From contig CADACB010000005.1 in the NCBI GenBank assembly GCA_902786345.1, positions 62,502 to 126,501 on the forward strand: a DNA stretch of 64,000 nt, in the 5' to 3' direction. Both the position numbers and the translations under genes were made by a program. A model generated the notes under the pieces. That model had not been told where the DNA came from. It searched no databases and was given only the letters and a program-made list of their open reading frames with translations. Below, piece after piece: positions 16,002 to 30,622 of the stretch (position 1 is its first letter; each line of letters starts with the position of its first letter). This DNA comes from an uncultured Ruminococcus sp. (GTDB lineage: Bacteria > Bacillota > Clostridia > Oscillospirales > Acutalibacteraceae).

Positions 16002-17687
16002 ATGGAAAAAGGCTTCAAAAAATATGTTCCGTTTGAACAAATTAAAATTAAAAACAGGAAATGGCCGGATAATACTATAACCAAAGCGCCAGTCTGGTGC
16101 TCTGTCGATCTTCGTGACGGAAATCAGGCATTGGTTGATCCTATGAACTTAGAACAGAAACTTGAATTTTTCCATGCTCTTTGCGATATGGGCTTCAAGG
16201 AAATAGAAATCGGATTTCCTTCTGCATCTGAAACCGAATACGAAATTTGCAGGGAACTGATCGAAGGAAACCACATTCCTGATGATGTTACAATACAGGT
16301 TCTCGTTCAGGCAAGAGAACACCTCATACGCAAAACCTTTGAGGCTGTCAAGGGTGCAAAAAATGTAATAATACATTTCTATAATTCTACCTCAACCTTA
16401 CAGCGTAAGGTCGTATTTAAAAAAGATATGGACGGTATTATTGACATCGCAGTCGAGGGTGCAAAGCTCATTAAGGAGCTTATTGACAGCTATGACGGCG
16501 ATACAAATTTCAGACTGGAATATTCACCGGAAAGCTTCTCCGGTACTGAGGTCGATAACTCAGTTAGAATCTGCGAAGCAGTTATGGATGTATTACAGCC
16601 TACACCCGAAAATCCCATAATACTCAATCTTCCCAATACTGTAGAAATGTGCACTCCAAACACATATGCTGACCAGATAGAATACTTCATCACACACATC
16701 AAAAACCGTGAATCCGCAATTATAAGTCTGCATCCTCACAATGACAGAGGTACAGGTGTTGCCTGTGCTGAGCTTGCTTTGCTTGCAGGTGCAGACAGAA
16801 TTGAGGGTACATTATTCGGAAACGGTGAACGCACAGGCAATCTGGACATTGTCACAGTTGGTCTGAATATGTATACTCAAGGAGTTGATCCAAAGCTTGA
16901 TTTCAGTAATCTTCCTAAGTATCGTGAAATATACGAACGCTGCACAAAGATGAAAATCGGTGAGCGTCAGCCATATGTAGGCGATCTTGTGTTTACTGCT
17001 TTTTCAGGATCACATCAGGATGCTATAAACAAGGGCTTTGCATACGTAAAAGAAACAAACAGCGACAAATGGGAGATACCTTATCTGCCGATAGATCCTG
17101 CCGACGTAGGCAGACAATATGAACCTATCATACGTATCAACTCGCAATCCGGCAAAGGCGGAGCAGCATTTATTATGCAGAATAATTTTGGCTATGAATT
17201 ACCAAAGGCAATGCACCCCGAATTTGGTGCACTTGTCAAGGCTGAGTGTGACAGAATAGGAAGAGAACTTTCGCCTCAGGAGCTTATGGATGTATTCAAT
17301 AAGAGTTATATTGACATTGAACAAAAGCTCTGGCTTGTAAAACACGTTATCACTAATGTTGATCAGGACGAGGCAACCTTCAAGGGTACAATTCATCTTG
17401 TAAAAGAAAACAAGAATGTTGAAATCTACGGTGAAGGCAACGGACCTATCGATGCATTCTTCAATGCACTCAAAACTATCGGCATAGAAGGCTTTGAATT
17501 TGTTTCCTACAGTGAACACGCTATTTCACAAGGCTCTGATTCAAAAGCTATCTCATACATTCAGCTCAAAACACCGGAAGGAAAGAACATATTCGGCGTT
17601 GGAATTTCACACGGAATATTCAAAGCCTCTGTAAGAGGTATCCTCTGTGCAATAAATCGTTCCGACTATGAGCTTAACGTAAAATAA
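16002..17687 (+). CDS. leuA: 2-isopropylmalate synthase (LeuA type 2)
   Basis: Condenses acetyl-CoA with 2-ketoisovalerate, the first committed step to leucine. At 561 residues it belongs to the longer LeuA2 form. The catalytic barrel begins WCSVDLRDGNQALVDPM near residue 32, with the metal-binding Asp and catalytic Arg in LRDGNQ. The metal His pair is in SLHPHNDRGTG near 241, and the signature region with IEGTLFGNGERTGN near 268. The C-terminal regulatory domain (~430-561), which binds leucine in this family, is present. ATG 16002 follows AGGGGG with an eight-base spacer; an upstream in-frame start at 15897 lies within the T-box and is rejected. Regulation is by the T-box and probably leucine feedback. 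Confidence 0.95.
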   Translation: MEKGFKKYVPFEQIKIKNRKWPDNTITKAPVWCSVDLRDGNQALVDPMNLEQKLEFFHALCDMGFKEIEIGFPSASETEYEICRELIEGNHIPDDVTIQVLVQAREHLIRKTFEAVKGAKNVIIHFYNSTSTLQRKVVFKKDMDGIIDIAVEGAKLIKELIDSYDGDTNFRLEYSPESFSGTEVDNSVRICEAVMDVLQPTPENPIILNLPNTVEMCTPNTYADQIEYFITHIKNRESAIISLHPHNDRGTGVACAELALLAGADRIEGTLFGNGERTGNLDIVTVGLNMYTQGVDPKLDFSNLPKYREIYERCTKMKIGERQPYVGDLVFTAFSGSHQDAINKGFAYVKETNSDKWEIPYLPIDPADVGRQYEPIIRINSQSGKGGAAFIMQNNFGYELPKAMHPEFGALVKAECDRIGRELSPQELMDVFNKSYIDIEQKLWLVKHVITNVDQDEATFKGTIHLVKENKNVEIYGEGNGPIDAFFNALKTIGIEGFEFVSYSEHAISQGSDSKAISYIQLKTPEGKNIFGVGISHGIFKASVRGILCAINRSDYELNVK

Positions 17688-17809
17688 TCCCGATTCAGCA
17701 GCATAAATACTGTTGTCAACACAAATTCAATATTTATCCAATATAAAAATCACTCCTGAGCGCTTAACGGGGCATTGTATTATATACAACTGCTAAGACA
17801 AATCATAAT

Positions 17810-18277
17810 TTACTTAATTGGTAACTCCATTTCGGAGGTCATGGAAACAAACCCATATCTTTCATACAGTTTTCTTCCCATATCTGTGGCTTCAAGACTG
17901 ATAACTGTGACCCCACGCTTTTTTGCGTCCTGAATGAGCAGATCAAGAGTTCTTGTGGCAACGCCCTTTCTTCTGTAATCCGGTCTGGTGTACATATTCA
18001 TTATATATGCTTTTTTTCCTGTCGGATTATGAAATGTTGGCATAACTTTATAGTAGCTGATCCCGCCGGCACCAATAAATACATCTCCGTAAAAAACAAG
18101 ATACGCTGTATGACGATCATTTGCTAAAGCATTCTCATAATAAGCACGAGCCTCTCTTTCAACTCTCGACATATCAATACTGTCATCAAGACCATTTGCA
18201 GCTCTTAACACTTCAATTCGAGTTTTTGTCAAGATATTCAAATCATCAATGGTCGCTTTTTTGTATTCAAATTCCAT
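17810..18277 (-). CDS. GNAT-family N-acetyltransferase
   Basis: A 155-residue acetyltransferase. The acetyl-CoA loop is YRRKGVATRTLDLL near residue 102 (R-R-x-G-x-A/G). C-terminal GRKLYERYGF near 140 is the usual end of the fold. The N-terminal part has DDLNILTKTRIEVLRAANG. Substrate unknown. It stands alone, convergent with leuA; the 122-base gap between them has no clear terminator. A gap of about 160 bases to the ABC exporter contains that operon's hairpin. Confidence 0.85.
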   Translation of the reverse strand: MEFEYKKATIDDLNILTKTRIEVLRAANGLDDSIDMSRVEREARAYYENALANDRHTAYLVFYGDVFIGAGGISYYKVMPTFHNPTGKKAYIMNMYTRPDYRRKGVATRTLDLLIQDAKKRGVTVISLEATDMGRKLYERYGFVSMTSEMELPIK

Positions 18278-18351
18278 TAATCTGATCTCCTAAATTCCGA
18301 TTTATGTTAGTTACCATTGTAGCACGTCATCTATGCACTGTCAATAGAAAC

Positions 18352-18390
18352 GCCATAGTACTTCTGACTTTGCATCAGAAATACCATGGC
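18352..18390 (-). terminator. Hairpin after the ABC-2 exporter operon
   Basis: On the minus strand GCCATGGTATTTCTGA pairs fully (with two G-U pairs) with TCAGAAGTACTATGGC. The following T run is poor (GTTTCTATT), so terminator strength is uncertain. Confidence 0.5.
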
Positions 18391-18439
18391 TTAAAGCTTC
18401 TATATCAGCGCAGCCTTTAAGCCCAAGAGTGATTTTTTC

Positions 18440-19219
18440 TTATAATATTTTATGCACCGGCACTTTCATATGATGATATTCCCTTGTTCCAGACAAGAAG
18501 TGAGATAGCAAAAAGCCGCCGATATTGAACCAGGGATTATTCCCCGTAAGAATATATAATGCGGGATAGTAACCCGTGAACGCAAACGGAATGATATAGG
18601 TTACAAATATCCTTACCGGAAAACTGTAGATTGTTGTCGGGTATTTTGAAAATTCATTCATACCATAAACCATCTGTATAATAAAGCCGCTGCTCTTCAG
18701 CCAGAATGCAAGAGCCGATGTCATAATTTTTAGTGATGTATATATCAGTGCAGAGAAAGGGATTACAATAACTGATAACAGAATCGTCCATACCGAAAGA
18801 TGCAGTCCGGCATTTGGCGCAGCATAAACAATCAACCCTATACCCACAACAAGTTCACCAATAGCGTCAACCTGAAATGTTTCCGCTATAACATGAAACA
18901 ATGGATTGATAGGTCTTGTCAGATATTTATCAAAATCCCCCTTGCGTACAATAAAATATCCTACACACCACAAATTGTCGGCAAGAAGGTGATCCAGTCC
19001 TTTAGGTATTTGTGAGAAACCATATATAAATACGATCTGTTCAAATGTAAAACCCGCAAGCTGAGGTATCTGTGTAAAAATTATAAATATAAAAGCAATT
19101 CCTATTGCCTGATCAACAAGAAAGCTGATTGCTCCCGTAAGGAAGTCAGCTTTATATTCCATAAGCCGTTTGAGGTTCTGAGCCGCAAGCAGCCTGTATA
19201 TTTTCCAAGCACGTCGCAT
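18440..19219 (-). CDS. ABC-2 type exporter permease (DUF990-like), second subunit
   Basis: A 259-residue membrane protein with about six hydrophobic helices. It resembles COG3694-type ABC-2 permeases that pair with a second permease and one ATPase. The N-terminal amphipathic part (RAWKIYRLLAAQNLKRLMEY) precedes helix one. A ...KGDFDKYLTRPINPLFHV... cytoplasmic loop (residues ~90-105) is a recurrent feature of this family. Start ATG 19219 follows AAGGAGG with eight bases and lies just after the neighbour's stop (TGA 19224-19226). The substrate is unknown; related sets export drugs or lipids. Confidence 0.83.
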   Translation of the reverse strand: MRRAWKIYRLLAAQNLKRLMEYKADFLTGAISFLVDQAIGIAFIFIIFTQIPQLAGFTFEQIVFIYGFSQIPKGLDHLLADNLWCVGYFIVRKGDFDKYLTRPINPLFHVIAETFQVDAIGELVVGIGLIVYAAPNAGLHLSVWTILLSVIVIPFSALIYTSLKIMTSALAFWLKSSGFIIQMVYGMNEFSKYPTTIYSFPVRIFVTYIIPFAFTGYYPALYILTGNNPWFNIGGFLLSHFLSGTREYHHMKVPVHKIL

Positions 19220-19223
19220 ATTG

Positions 19224-20042
19224 TCAGCCTCCTTGTACACAAAGCTTTTTTATAGCACCAAGCCATATAAGCTTTGAAAGTCCATATAACAATACCGCCC
19301 AGACCACTTGAATTCCAAGACGGAAAAGTATTTCATATGCTCCGTATTTTCCCATATAGATCATAACAGGAGTGTAACTCATTGAGGCAAACGGCATATA
19401 TTCAAGGCACAACCTCAGTACCTCCGGCATAAAGGCAAGTGGTATCAATGAGCCTGACAAAAAGCCGATTATGCTGTTTTTGAGTATTCCTATTCCCCAC
19501 AGATTCTTTACATAGAATGCTATAAAACCGAAACACAGATTAATTCTGAACGATATTATGTATGCAAGTATTGCACTTAAAACATAGAGCAAAAAGTTTA
19601 TAGCGTTAAACATAATAGTACCTGTTACACAATAACGATAAATTTCCAGTCCAAGTATCATAGGAATAACAAATATAACCAGCTTCAGCAATACCCCTCC
19701 AAGCTCATTAAAAAGATAGCTCAGATCTGTATTGACGGGTTTTAAAAGCCTCATAGCTATACTTCCGTCCTTGATTTCCTCCCCTATATCGTTGCTTACA
19801 GAGCTGAATGTCAACTGACTTGTGGTATTTGAAAGAAACAGATATATTACCATATCCGTCATAGAAAAGCCAAGAAACATTCCGCCTCCGTTTGAATCAA
19901 ATACAGCCCTCCAAAGATAAAACATAACAAAACAGTAAATAAGACCGCCAATAATAAAGCCCAGAAAATTCATTCTGTATATTATCAAGCTCTGTACTCC
20001 TGCTTTCATAAAGGGAACATACCGTTTTCGGATCTTATTCAT
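19224..20042 (-). CDS. ABC-2 type exporter permease, first subunit
   Basis: A 272-residue membrane protein with about six helices, of the COG4587 type, which forms a heterodimeric channel with the following permease. The loop EEIKDGSIAMRLLKPVNTDLSYL (residues ~90-112) is the counterpart of the KPxN/RPxN loop in the partner and probably contacts the ATPase. ATG 20042 has GGAGG at a six-base spacing and overlaps the end of the ATPase gene by eight bases; the GTG at 20045 is not needed. Translation is therefore coupled. Confidence 0.83.
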   Translation of the reverse strand: MNKIRKRYVPFMKAGVQSLIIYRMNFLGFIIGGLIYCFVMFYLWRAVFDSNGGGMFLGFSMTDMVIYLFLSNTTSQLTFSSVSNDIGEEIKDGSIAMRLLKPVNTDLSYLFNELGGVLLKLVIFVIPMILGLEIYRYCVTGTIMFNAINFLLYVLSAILAYIISFRINLCFGFIAFYVKNLWGIGILKNSIIGFLSGSLIPLAFMPEVLRLCLEYMPFASMSYTPVMIYMGKYGAYEILFRLGIQVVWAVLLYGLSKLIWLGAIKKLCVQGG

Positions 20043-21048
20043 CACTTACCTCCCCCTGTCTGTAGAGGTTTCGGATGATTTCCTCTATGTCTGAATCCTT
20101 TACGGAAATATCCTTTACTTTAGTAACAGAAAGTGTATGACTGAGCATATCTCCAACAGGAATTTTTGCACTGTTGAATCTTACCTTAAAGTTATTTTTA
20201 TCACGTTCAATCACAAGATCTTCTTTTCCAAGCTTCAGGCTCTTTCTAAACTGTTCTTCTGTTAAACCGCTGTCATCATCAGCTTCAAAAACAAGCTCTC
20301 TTGTCTGTCCGAAATTTTCCCTAAGTTCGTGAAGTGAGCCATCATAAACGTTCTTTCCCTTGTCAATCATAACTATCCTGTCACAAAGAAGTTCTATATC
20401 ACTTATATCGTGTGTAGTAAGAATTACTGTTGTCTGCTCCTCCTTATTAATTTTCATAATAGCCTGACGAATGTTGTCCTTAACAACAACATCAAGTCCT
20501 ATCGTCGGCTCATCAAGAAACAAAACCTTTGGGCTGTGGAGCATAGAAGCTGCTATATCAGCCCTCATTCTCTGACCAAGTGAAAGGGTTCTTACAGGCG
20601 ACTTGATGAATTTTTCAAGCTCCAGCACCTCATTAAGAAATGCCATACGCTTTTTAAATTTTGCATCATCAACCTCATAAATTTCTTTCAATACAAGATA
20701 CGTCTCCTGCAATGGCAGATCCCACCAAAGCTGTGTTCTCTGACCAAACACAACGCCGATTTCTTTTACGTATTTTTTTCTGTCGTTCTGCGGTATTTTT
20801 CCGTTTATACGGCATTCTCCGCTTGTAGGTGTAAGAATGCCCGTAAGCATTTTGATTACCGTAGATTTTCCTGCACCATTAGGACCTATAAAGCCCAGAA
20901 TATCGCCCTTAGGAACGTGAAAGCTAATATCCTGAGCAGCAACGACTATTTCCTTTTTAGGCTTAAAAAGTGCTTTAAAGCTGCCCTTAAGTCCCGGCTC
21001 CTTAACGATTTTTTTGAATTCTTTTCTGAGATGTTCTGCATAGATCAT
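20035..21048 (-). CDS. ABC-2 exporter ATP-binding protein
   Basis: A 337-residue ATPase (COG4586-like). Walker A is GPNGAGKST near residue 75, the Q-loop is VVFGQRTQLWWDLP near 120, the signature is TLSLGQRMRADIA near 175, and Walker B is VLFLDEPTIGLD near 195, followed by the H-loop TTHD. It has an N-terminal extension with KEPGLKGSFKALFKPKKEIVVA and a ~70-residue C-terminal domain, both usual for this group. ATG 21048 is preferred over 21081, though the GAGG site is 12 bases away. Two permeases follow in the same operon, forming an ATPase-permease-permease exporter of unknown substrate. A promoter about 350 bases upstream may drive it. Confidence 0.88.
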   Translation of the reverse strand: MIYAEHLRKEFKKIVKEPGLKGSFKALFKPKKEIVVAAQDISFHVPKGDILGFIGPNGAGKSTVIKMLTGILTPTSGECRINGKIPQNDRKKYVKEIGVVFGQRTQLWWDLPLQETYLVLKEIYEVDDAKFKKRMAFLNEVLELEKFIKSPVRTLSLGQRMRADIAASMLHSPKVLFLDEPTIGLDVVVKDNIRQAIMKINKEEQTTVILTTHDISDIELLCDRIVMIDKGKNVYDGSLHELRENFGQTRELVFEADDDSGLTEEQFRKSLKLGKEDLVIERDKNNFKVRFNSAKIPVGDMLSHTLSVTKVKDISVKDSDIEEIIRNLYRQGEVSDE

Positions 21049-21404
21049 TTTGAAGCTATTCCTCTTTTCGTATAGTATCATATTTTGCCGCGGTAATACT
21101 AAAACCTAAAAATTACGTGATGCTTCATCCTTCTTATTATTACACTGAATTCTCCTTTCTGACTAACACTATTATCACTTTAAACAATAAATATTGTCCG
21201 GATTTTTTCACGACACTCCACAATAACTTCACTACCCTGCCCCAGGTAGTAACACAGTCCATACACCCGTCATTTGGAAATATGTTATTATAAGAGAATT
21301 ATTCTGCATAAATTTTGTCTGCCGTTTTAAAATGAAATAGTATAAATCTATTTTAACACTTCTTATCAGGATTCGGCATAAGACACTTCAACTCCTTGTG
21401 CCAT

Positions 21405-21433
21405 ATTATATCAAATAGTCTTTTATATGTAAA
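21405..21433 (-). promoter_or_regulatory. Promoter upstream of the ABC-2 exporter
   Basis: Minus strand TTTACA, 17-base spacer, TATAAT; start near 21398, about 350 bases before the ATPase start. Confidence 0.55.
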
Positions 21434-21473
21434 GCATAAATTTCATTTTAAACATTTGTTATAACACAAAAAT

Positions 21474-21495
21474 CCCCCGAAATAACTTCGGGGGG
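21474..21495 (-). terminator. Terminator of the car-pyrG operon
   Basis: Minus strand CCCCCGAA, short loop, TTCGGGGG, then ATTTTTG. It lies 36 bases past the pyrG stop. Confidence 0.85.
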
Positions 21496-21531
21496 AATTG
21501 CTATATTACATAATTCATAATACAAATCAAC

Positions 21532-27162
<5,631 letters not shown>

Positions 27163-27170
<8 letters not shown>

Positions 27171-28248
27171 TGTTCTTATCCTCCTGTATCATTGAAATAA
27201 ATCTGTCAAAAAGGAACGAGGTATCAAGCGGACCACCGCAGGCCTCGGGGTGAAACTGCACTGTAAAGGCAGGCATATCGGTATATGTTACACCCTCACA
27301 TGTTCCGTCATTTGCATTTACAAAGCTTTCGTATGCATTTTCAGGCAGCGAAGACGCAACTACTGCATAACCGTGGTTCTGACTTGTTATATACACCCTG
27401 CCTGTTTTTGTATCGGTTGCAGGCTGATTTGCACCTCTGTGACCATATTTAAGTTTTTCAGTCTTTGCGCCCTGTGAAAGTGCAAGAAGCTGATGTCCAA
27501 GACAAATACCAAAGGTCGGAATTTTTTCCTTACAAAGTATTTTCAGCTGCTCTATTATGTCCTGATTCTCCATAGGATCGCCCGGACCGTTTGAAAGCAT
27601 AATGCCGTCCGGATTCATAGCCTTGATCTGTTCAGCGCTTGTATTGCCCGGAACAACCGTTACATTACAGCCTCTTTTAACAAGCTCTCTGCAAATATTA
27701 AGCTTTGCACCAAAATCCATCAGCACAACATTATACTTACCTTCCTCAGCTTTGTGAACCTCCGCTTCGGAAATGGTTACTGATTTTACAGCATCAACAA
27801 TTTTAAAATCTTTAAGACTCTCGGCATCGGATGTCTGAGGCTTTTTATATGTTATCCTGGCATTCATAACACCATATTCCCTTACTGTTTTAGTAAGGCA
27901 GCGTGTATCAATACCGTAAAGTCCGGGAATATCATTCTGCTTAAGGAAGCTGTCAAGATCACTTTCACCGCGGAAGTTAGAAGGTTTTTTACACCATTCT
28001 CTTACAATATAAGCTCCGAGTGCAGGCTTTCTGCTCTCGAAATCAGACGGAATAATTCCATAATTACCGATCAGAGGAAAGGTCTGACACACAAGCTGTC
28101 CGAAATAGCTCGGATCAGTCAGGGTTTCGAGGTATCCTGTCATAGCTGTTGTAAACACAAGCTCTCCGACTGTCTCCTTTTCTGCTCCGAAGGCAAAGCC
28201 CTCATAAACATCTCCGTTCTCTAAAATAAGGTATGCTTTCTTTTCCAT
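27163..28248 (-). CDS. carA: Carbamoyl-phosphate synthase small subunit (glutaminase)
   Basis: Supplies ammonia from glutamine to CarB. The 361-residue protein has the N-terminal CPSase domain (LILENGDVYEGFAFG, then the TGYLETLTDPSYFGQ segment) and a C-terminal class I amidotransferase with LSNGPGDP, the nucleophile elbow FGICLGHQLLA and the catalytic His in VQFHPE. ATG 28248 gives the normal CarA start; a frame open to 28410 is not conserved-looking and would cross a TATAAT-like -10 at 28309-28314. A hairpin CACAGGC/GCCCGTG sits just before the AAAGGG site. The end overlaps carB by eight bases, so stoichiometric synthesis is expected. Confidence 0.94.
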
Positions 28249-28308
28249 TTTTTGACCATCCCTTTCCACGGGCGAAGTGCCTGTGCTGTAATCACACATT
28301 GCCGTCAC

Positions 28309-28314
28309 ATTATA
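28309..28314 (-). promoter_or_regulatory. Possible -10 element of carA
   Basis: Minus strand TATAAT followed by G, 60 bases before ATG 28248. No good -35 at 16-18 bases (AGCCGT). It could be an internal promoter; read-through from the ANTAR gene is equally possible. Confidence 0.3.
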
Positions 28315-28399
28315 CTTAAAACTGCAGAAAAACGGCTGTGCAAAATCATACGCGCCAGACAAGCCCGAATGTTTATATTTCAACGCATAAGCTATGATT

Positions 28400-28969
28400 T
28401 TAATTTTCATAAGTACTCAAAAGACGCTTGGCAACCTCAACCTTGGTTACGCGCAGGTCCATAGCCTGTCTTTCAAGATATTTGTGTGCCTGTGACTCTG
28501 TCATTGACAGATACTCCATAAGAATGCTTTTGGCACGATTAATAATTTTTGTATCATCTATTTTTCTTTGAAGCCTTACATTCTCGCTGCGAATAACCTC
28601 AAGTCTGTTTCTGGCAGCCTCAAGCAAATGAAGAGATTTGTAAAAAAGCGTTTTGCTAAGCGGCTTGGCAAGAACAAACACTCCATATTTTCGAACACGT
28701 TCTTCAACCTCTTTTTCACAATCGCCCTTTACAAGAAGAACTATACCTGCGGCAGTCATCTCAGCCGCATCTGCTGCAAGCAGATCGCCGTACTCATCCA
28801 AAAGCGGTGAGTTTATTATAATAACGTCATATTCTGCTTCAGATAATTTTTTTCTGGCTGCCGCTGCACTCAATTCAATATCGATACTGCCGCAGCCCTC
28901 GGTTTTTAACAGCTGTGAAAACTGACTGATATTACTTTCATTCGACGATATTATCAGTACACTATCCAA
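28400..28969 (-). CDS. ANTAR-domain response regulator (RNA-binding antiterminator)
   Basis: A 189-residue protein of the AmiR/NasR/EutV type. Residues ~1-115 form a degenerate receiver (SVLIISSNESNISQF, then DVIIINSPLLDEYG, ending FVLAKPLSK with the conserved Lys-Pro). A coiled-coil helix follows (residues ~120-140) and then the ANTAR domain (IINRAKSILMEYLSMTESQAHKYLERQAM and the C-terminal VAKRLL). ANTAR domains bind paired RNA hairpins in leaders and stop terminators from forming. The start is uncertain: TTG 28969 gives the family-like N-terminus and is 11 bases from AAGGG; a GTG at 28981 abuts the site. No partner histidine kinase lies nearby. It directly precedes carA, and its own leader contains hairpins. 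Confidence 0.85.
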   Translation of the reverse strand: MDSVLIISSNESNISQFSQLLKTEGCGSIDIELSAAAARKKLSEAEYDVIIINSPLLDEYGDLLAADAAEMTAAGIVLLVKGDCEKEVEERVRKYGVFVLAKPLSKTLFYKSLHLLEAARNRLEVIRSENVRLQRKIDDTKIINRAKSILMEYLSMTESQAHKYLERQAMDLRVTKVEVAKRLLSTYEN

Positions 28970-29185
28970 AAGCCATAACACCCTTCTTATTATTTTACAA
29001 AATTTTTAAAGCTCAATCAAGTAAAAAAGGAAATATTCTGAATTATTTCTAAATATTTATATCCGACATTTACAAACAGGCAAACAAAAAGTTCCGAACT
29101 TCTGTCCCATCATTCCCGGTCTGTTCCGCAGCCTTTTCTGCTGTCTGCTTTATCCTGAAAGCCCTTTTATTTTGTTTATATTCAA
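28970..29185 (-). promoter_or_regulatory. Structured leader of the ANTAR gene, candidate ANTAR target
   Basis: Read on the minus strand the ~215-base leader has a hairpin GCTTT-CAGGAT-AAAGC (29147-29162) with a six-base loop, four bases later a hairpin CAGC-AGAAAAG-GCTG (29129-29143), and then a terminator-like palindrome AAGTTCGGAACTT followed by TTT (29087-29101). Two small hairpins followed by a terminator is the layout of ANTAR-controlled leaders, but the loops only partly match the A-at-1, G-at-4 rule (the first has G at 4). The terminator stem is short. Confidence 0.4.
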
Positions 29186-29191
29186 TTCATA

Positions 29192-29220
29192 ATAATAACA
29201 GATAATTCATCTTTTGTCTA
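29192..29220 (-). promoter_or_regulatory. Promoter of the ANTAR leader
   Basis: Minus strand TAGACA, 17-base spacer, TATTAT with a TG extension; start near 29185. Confidence 0.5.
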
Positions 29221-29306
29221 TCGTATATTGTTCACAATTATATCAAAGAACACTTTCCTGTATCCTTACATCCTGAAAGTGTCCGATAAATTGCGGCATT
29301 ACACAT

Positions 29307-29342
29307 AAAAAATCTCCTGCTTTAACAAGCAGAAGATTTTTT
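29307..29342. terminator. Bidirectional terminator after the foldase-like gene
   Basis: AAAAAATCT-CTGCTT stem with AAGCAG-AGATTTTTT and a four-base loop, T runs on both strands. It lies 12 bases past the stop at 29354. Confidence 0.8.
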
Positions 29343-29353
29343 ATTTTTCAGGT

Positions 29354-30460
29354 TCAGCCCTTTGAGTTCTTTTTAATAATATCTATATTTCTCAGGACGG
29401 AATACTTTGCGATACACGCATCATTTCTTGTATAATCAAGCTTGCTCTGCTCTTCATCAAGAAAATTCTCAAATTCCTCGCCCTTCATCTTGCTTACAAT
29501 AGAATCTCTGGATACAACGTCTTTATCTCCATCTTTTACGTCTTCACTATATTTTATATCCTTTATCTTGTCGTTTATGTTGCCCTTATAAATGAGATAC
29601 TTGGTATCATTTATATCAACAACCTTTGCCACCTTCTCTTCAGCCTCTGAGACAGCTTTTTTAAGATTCTCGTCTTCCATATCCTCAAGAACTACCGTTT
29701 CTGAAGCCGCAGGTGCATTTTCAACTCCAAAGTCTGTTTTATACTGAGTTGTTACATCGTCAGTTGTTTTGTTCTGTTTGTTAAGCATATTTGCATATTT
29801 ATCGAAATTTGTTTCAACAGTATTTCTCGTGTCATCATCAATATCGGTTGAAGTTCCGTTTTTGTCAGTAGTTTTCAATGAATAGCTGACATAATAGTAG
29901 GTAACATAATTATCTGTGAAATATTTATTTAGTTCTTCATCTCCTACCTCTTTTTCGCCGCCCTTGCCATAAATAGCCTTGAAAACTGCCTGAGATGTAT
30001 AATCAGGCTTTACATAAGCTTCAACAAAGCTGTCTTCTGAAACTCCAAGCTTTTCAAAAAGTTCCTTGTTGCCTGTATAAAAATAGTTTATATATAATGC
30101 CTTGTTACTCTCCATTTCTGTCTCGTCAGCCTTGGTATTATATTTTTTTGCAAGGTTATCAAGTGTAAGCTGACGCAGACAGCTCTTTTTAGCCTCCGCA
30201 TAGATCCAGTCTTTGGCAGCCTTACCTTCAATTTCCTTTGTATTGAAATCAATATTATTTACAGTTGCTTCGGTATCTTCCTCATTTATCTTTGAAACGG
30301 CATTAAGAGTGCTTACGTATGAATGAAATATCCAGTTACCATTTGTCAAGGAAAAATCTCCGGATTTAAAGCTCCATTTAGTATCGCCGCTGCAGCCTGA
30401 TGAAATTGCAAGAGATGCTGCCAGAGCTGTCAACACAGCAGGCTTGATTATATTTTTCAT
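29354..30460 (-). CDS. SurA/PrsA-like foldase lipoprotein (extracytoplasmic)
   Basis: A 368-residue lipoprotein with signal peptide and Cys near 23 (SSGC; the -3 residue is atypical). It has a helical N-terminal part typical of SurA-N chaperones (AKDWIYAEAKKSCLRQLTLDNLAKKYN, followed by DETEMESNKALYINYFY) and a C-terminal coiled region. No clear parvulin PPIase motif was seen, so it may act only as a chaperone for exported proteins. It has its own promoter at 30505-30533. Its position just after mfd matches the usual mfd-prsA arrangement of Clostridia. Lys, Asp and Glu are abundant, as expected for an outer-face protein. Confidence 0.7.
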   Translation of the reverse strand: MKNIIKPAVLTALAASLAISSGCSGDTKWSFKSGDFSLTNGNWIFHSYVSTLNAVSKINEEDTEATVNNIDFNTKEIEGKAAKDWIYAEAKKSCLRQLTLDNLAKKYNTKADETEMESNKALYINYFYTGNKELFEKLGVSEDSFVEAYVKPDYTSQAVFKAIYGKGGEKEVGDEELNKYFTDNYVTYYYVSYSLKTTDKNGTSTDIDDDTRNTVETNFDKYANMLNKQNKTTDDVTTQYKTDFGVENAPAASETVVLEDMEDENLKKAVSEAEEKVAKVVDINDTKYLIYKGNINDKIKDIKYSEDVKDGDKDVVSRDSIVSKMKGEEFENFLDEEQSKLDYTRNDACIAKYSVLRNIDIIKKNSKG

Positions 30461-30504
30461 AAAATTTATCGTCCCTTCAATTTAATTTTAATACACATAA
30501 GGTT

Positions 30505-30533
30505 ATTATACAACAAAAAATTCTCAAAGTCCA
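30505..30533 (-). promoter_or_regulatory. Promoter of the foldase-like lipoprotein
   Basis: Minus strand TGGACT, 17-base spacer, TATAAT, about 45 bases before ATG 30460. Confidence 0.5.
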
Positions 30534-30622
30534 TACATTTTTTAATTTGGCTATCTGAAACTGTAATATTTATTATTCTGACGCACCGGATCAAGACTGA
30601 AAGCCTTCCTTTTTCATATATG

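Larger units (their letters stand above)
21049..21531 (-). other. Long leader region of the ABC-2 exporter
   Basis: No gene of normal size. It holds the pyrG terminator (21474-21495), a promoter (21405-21433), an eight-codon frame MPNPDKKC (21353-21379) behind AAGGAG, and a hairpin ACTACC/GGTAGT near 21230-21249. Whether the octapeptide is translated is unknown. Confidence 0.4.

Noticed and set aside
28249-28399. An N-terminal extension of CarA from 28410
   Set aside because: The extra 54 residues do not resemble CarA, cross a -10 element, and overlap the ANTAR gene end; ATG 28248 gives normal length.
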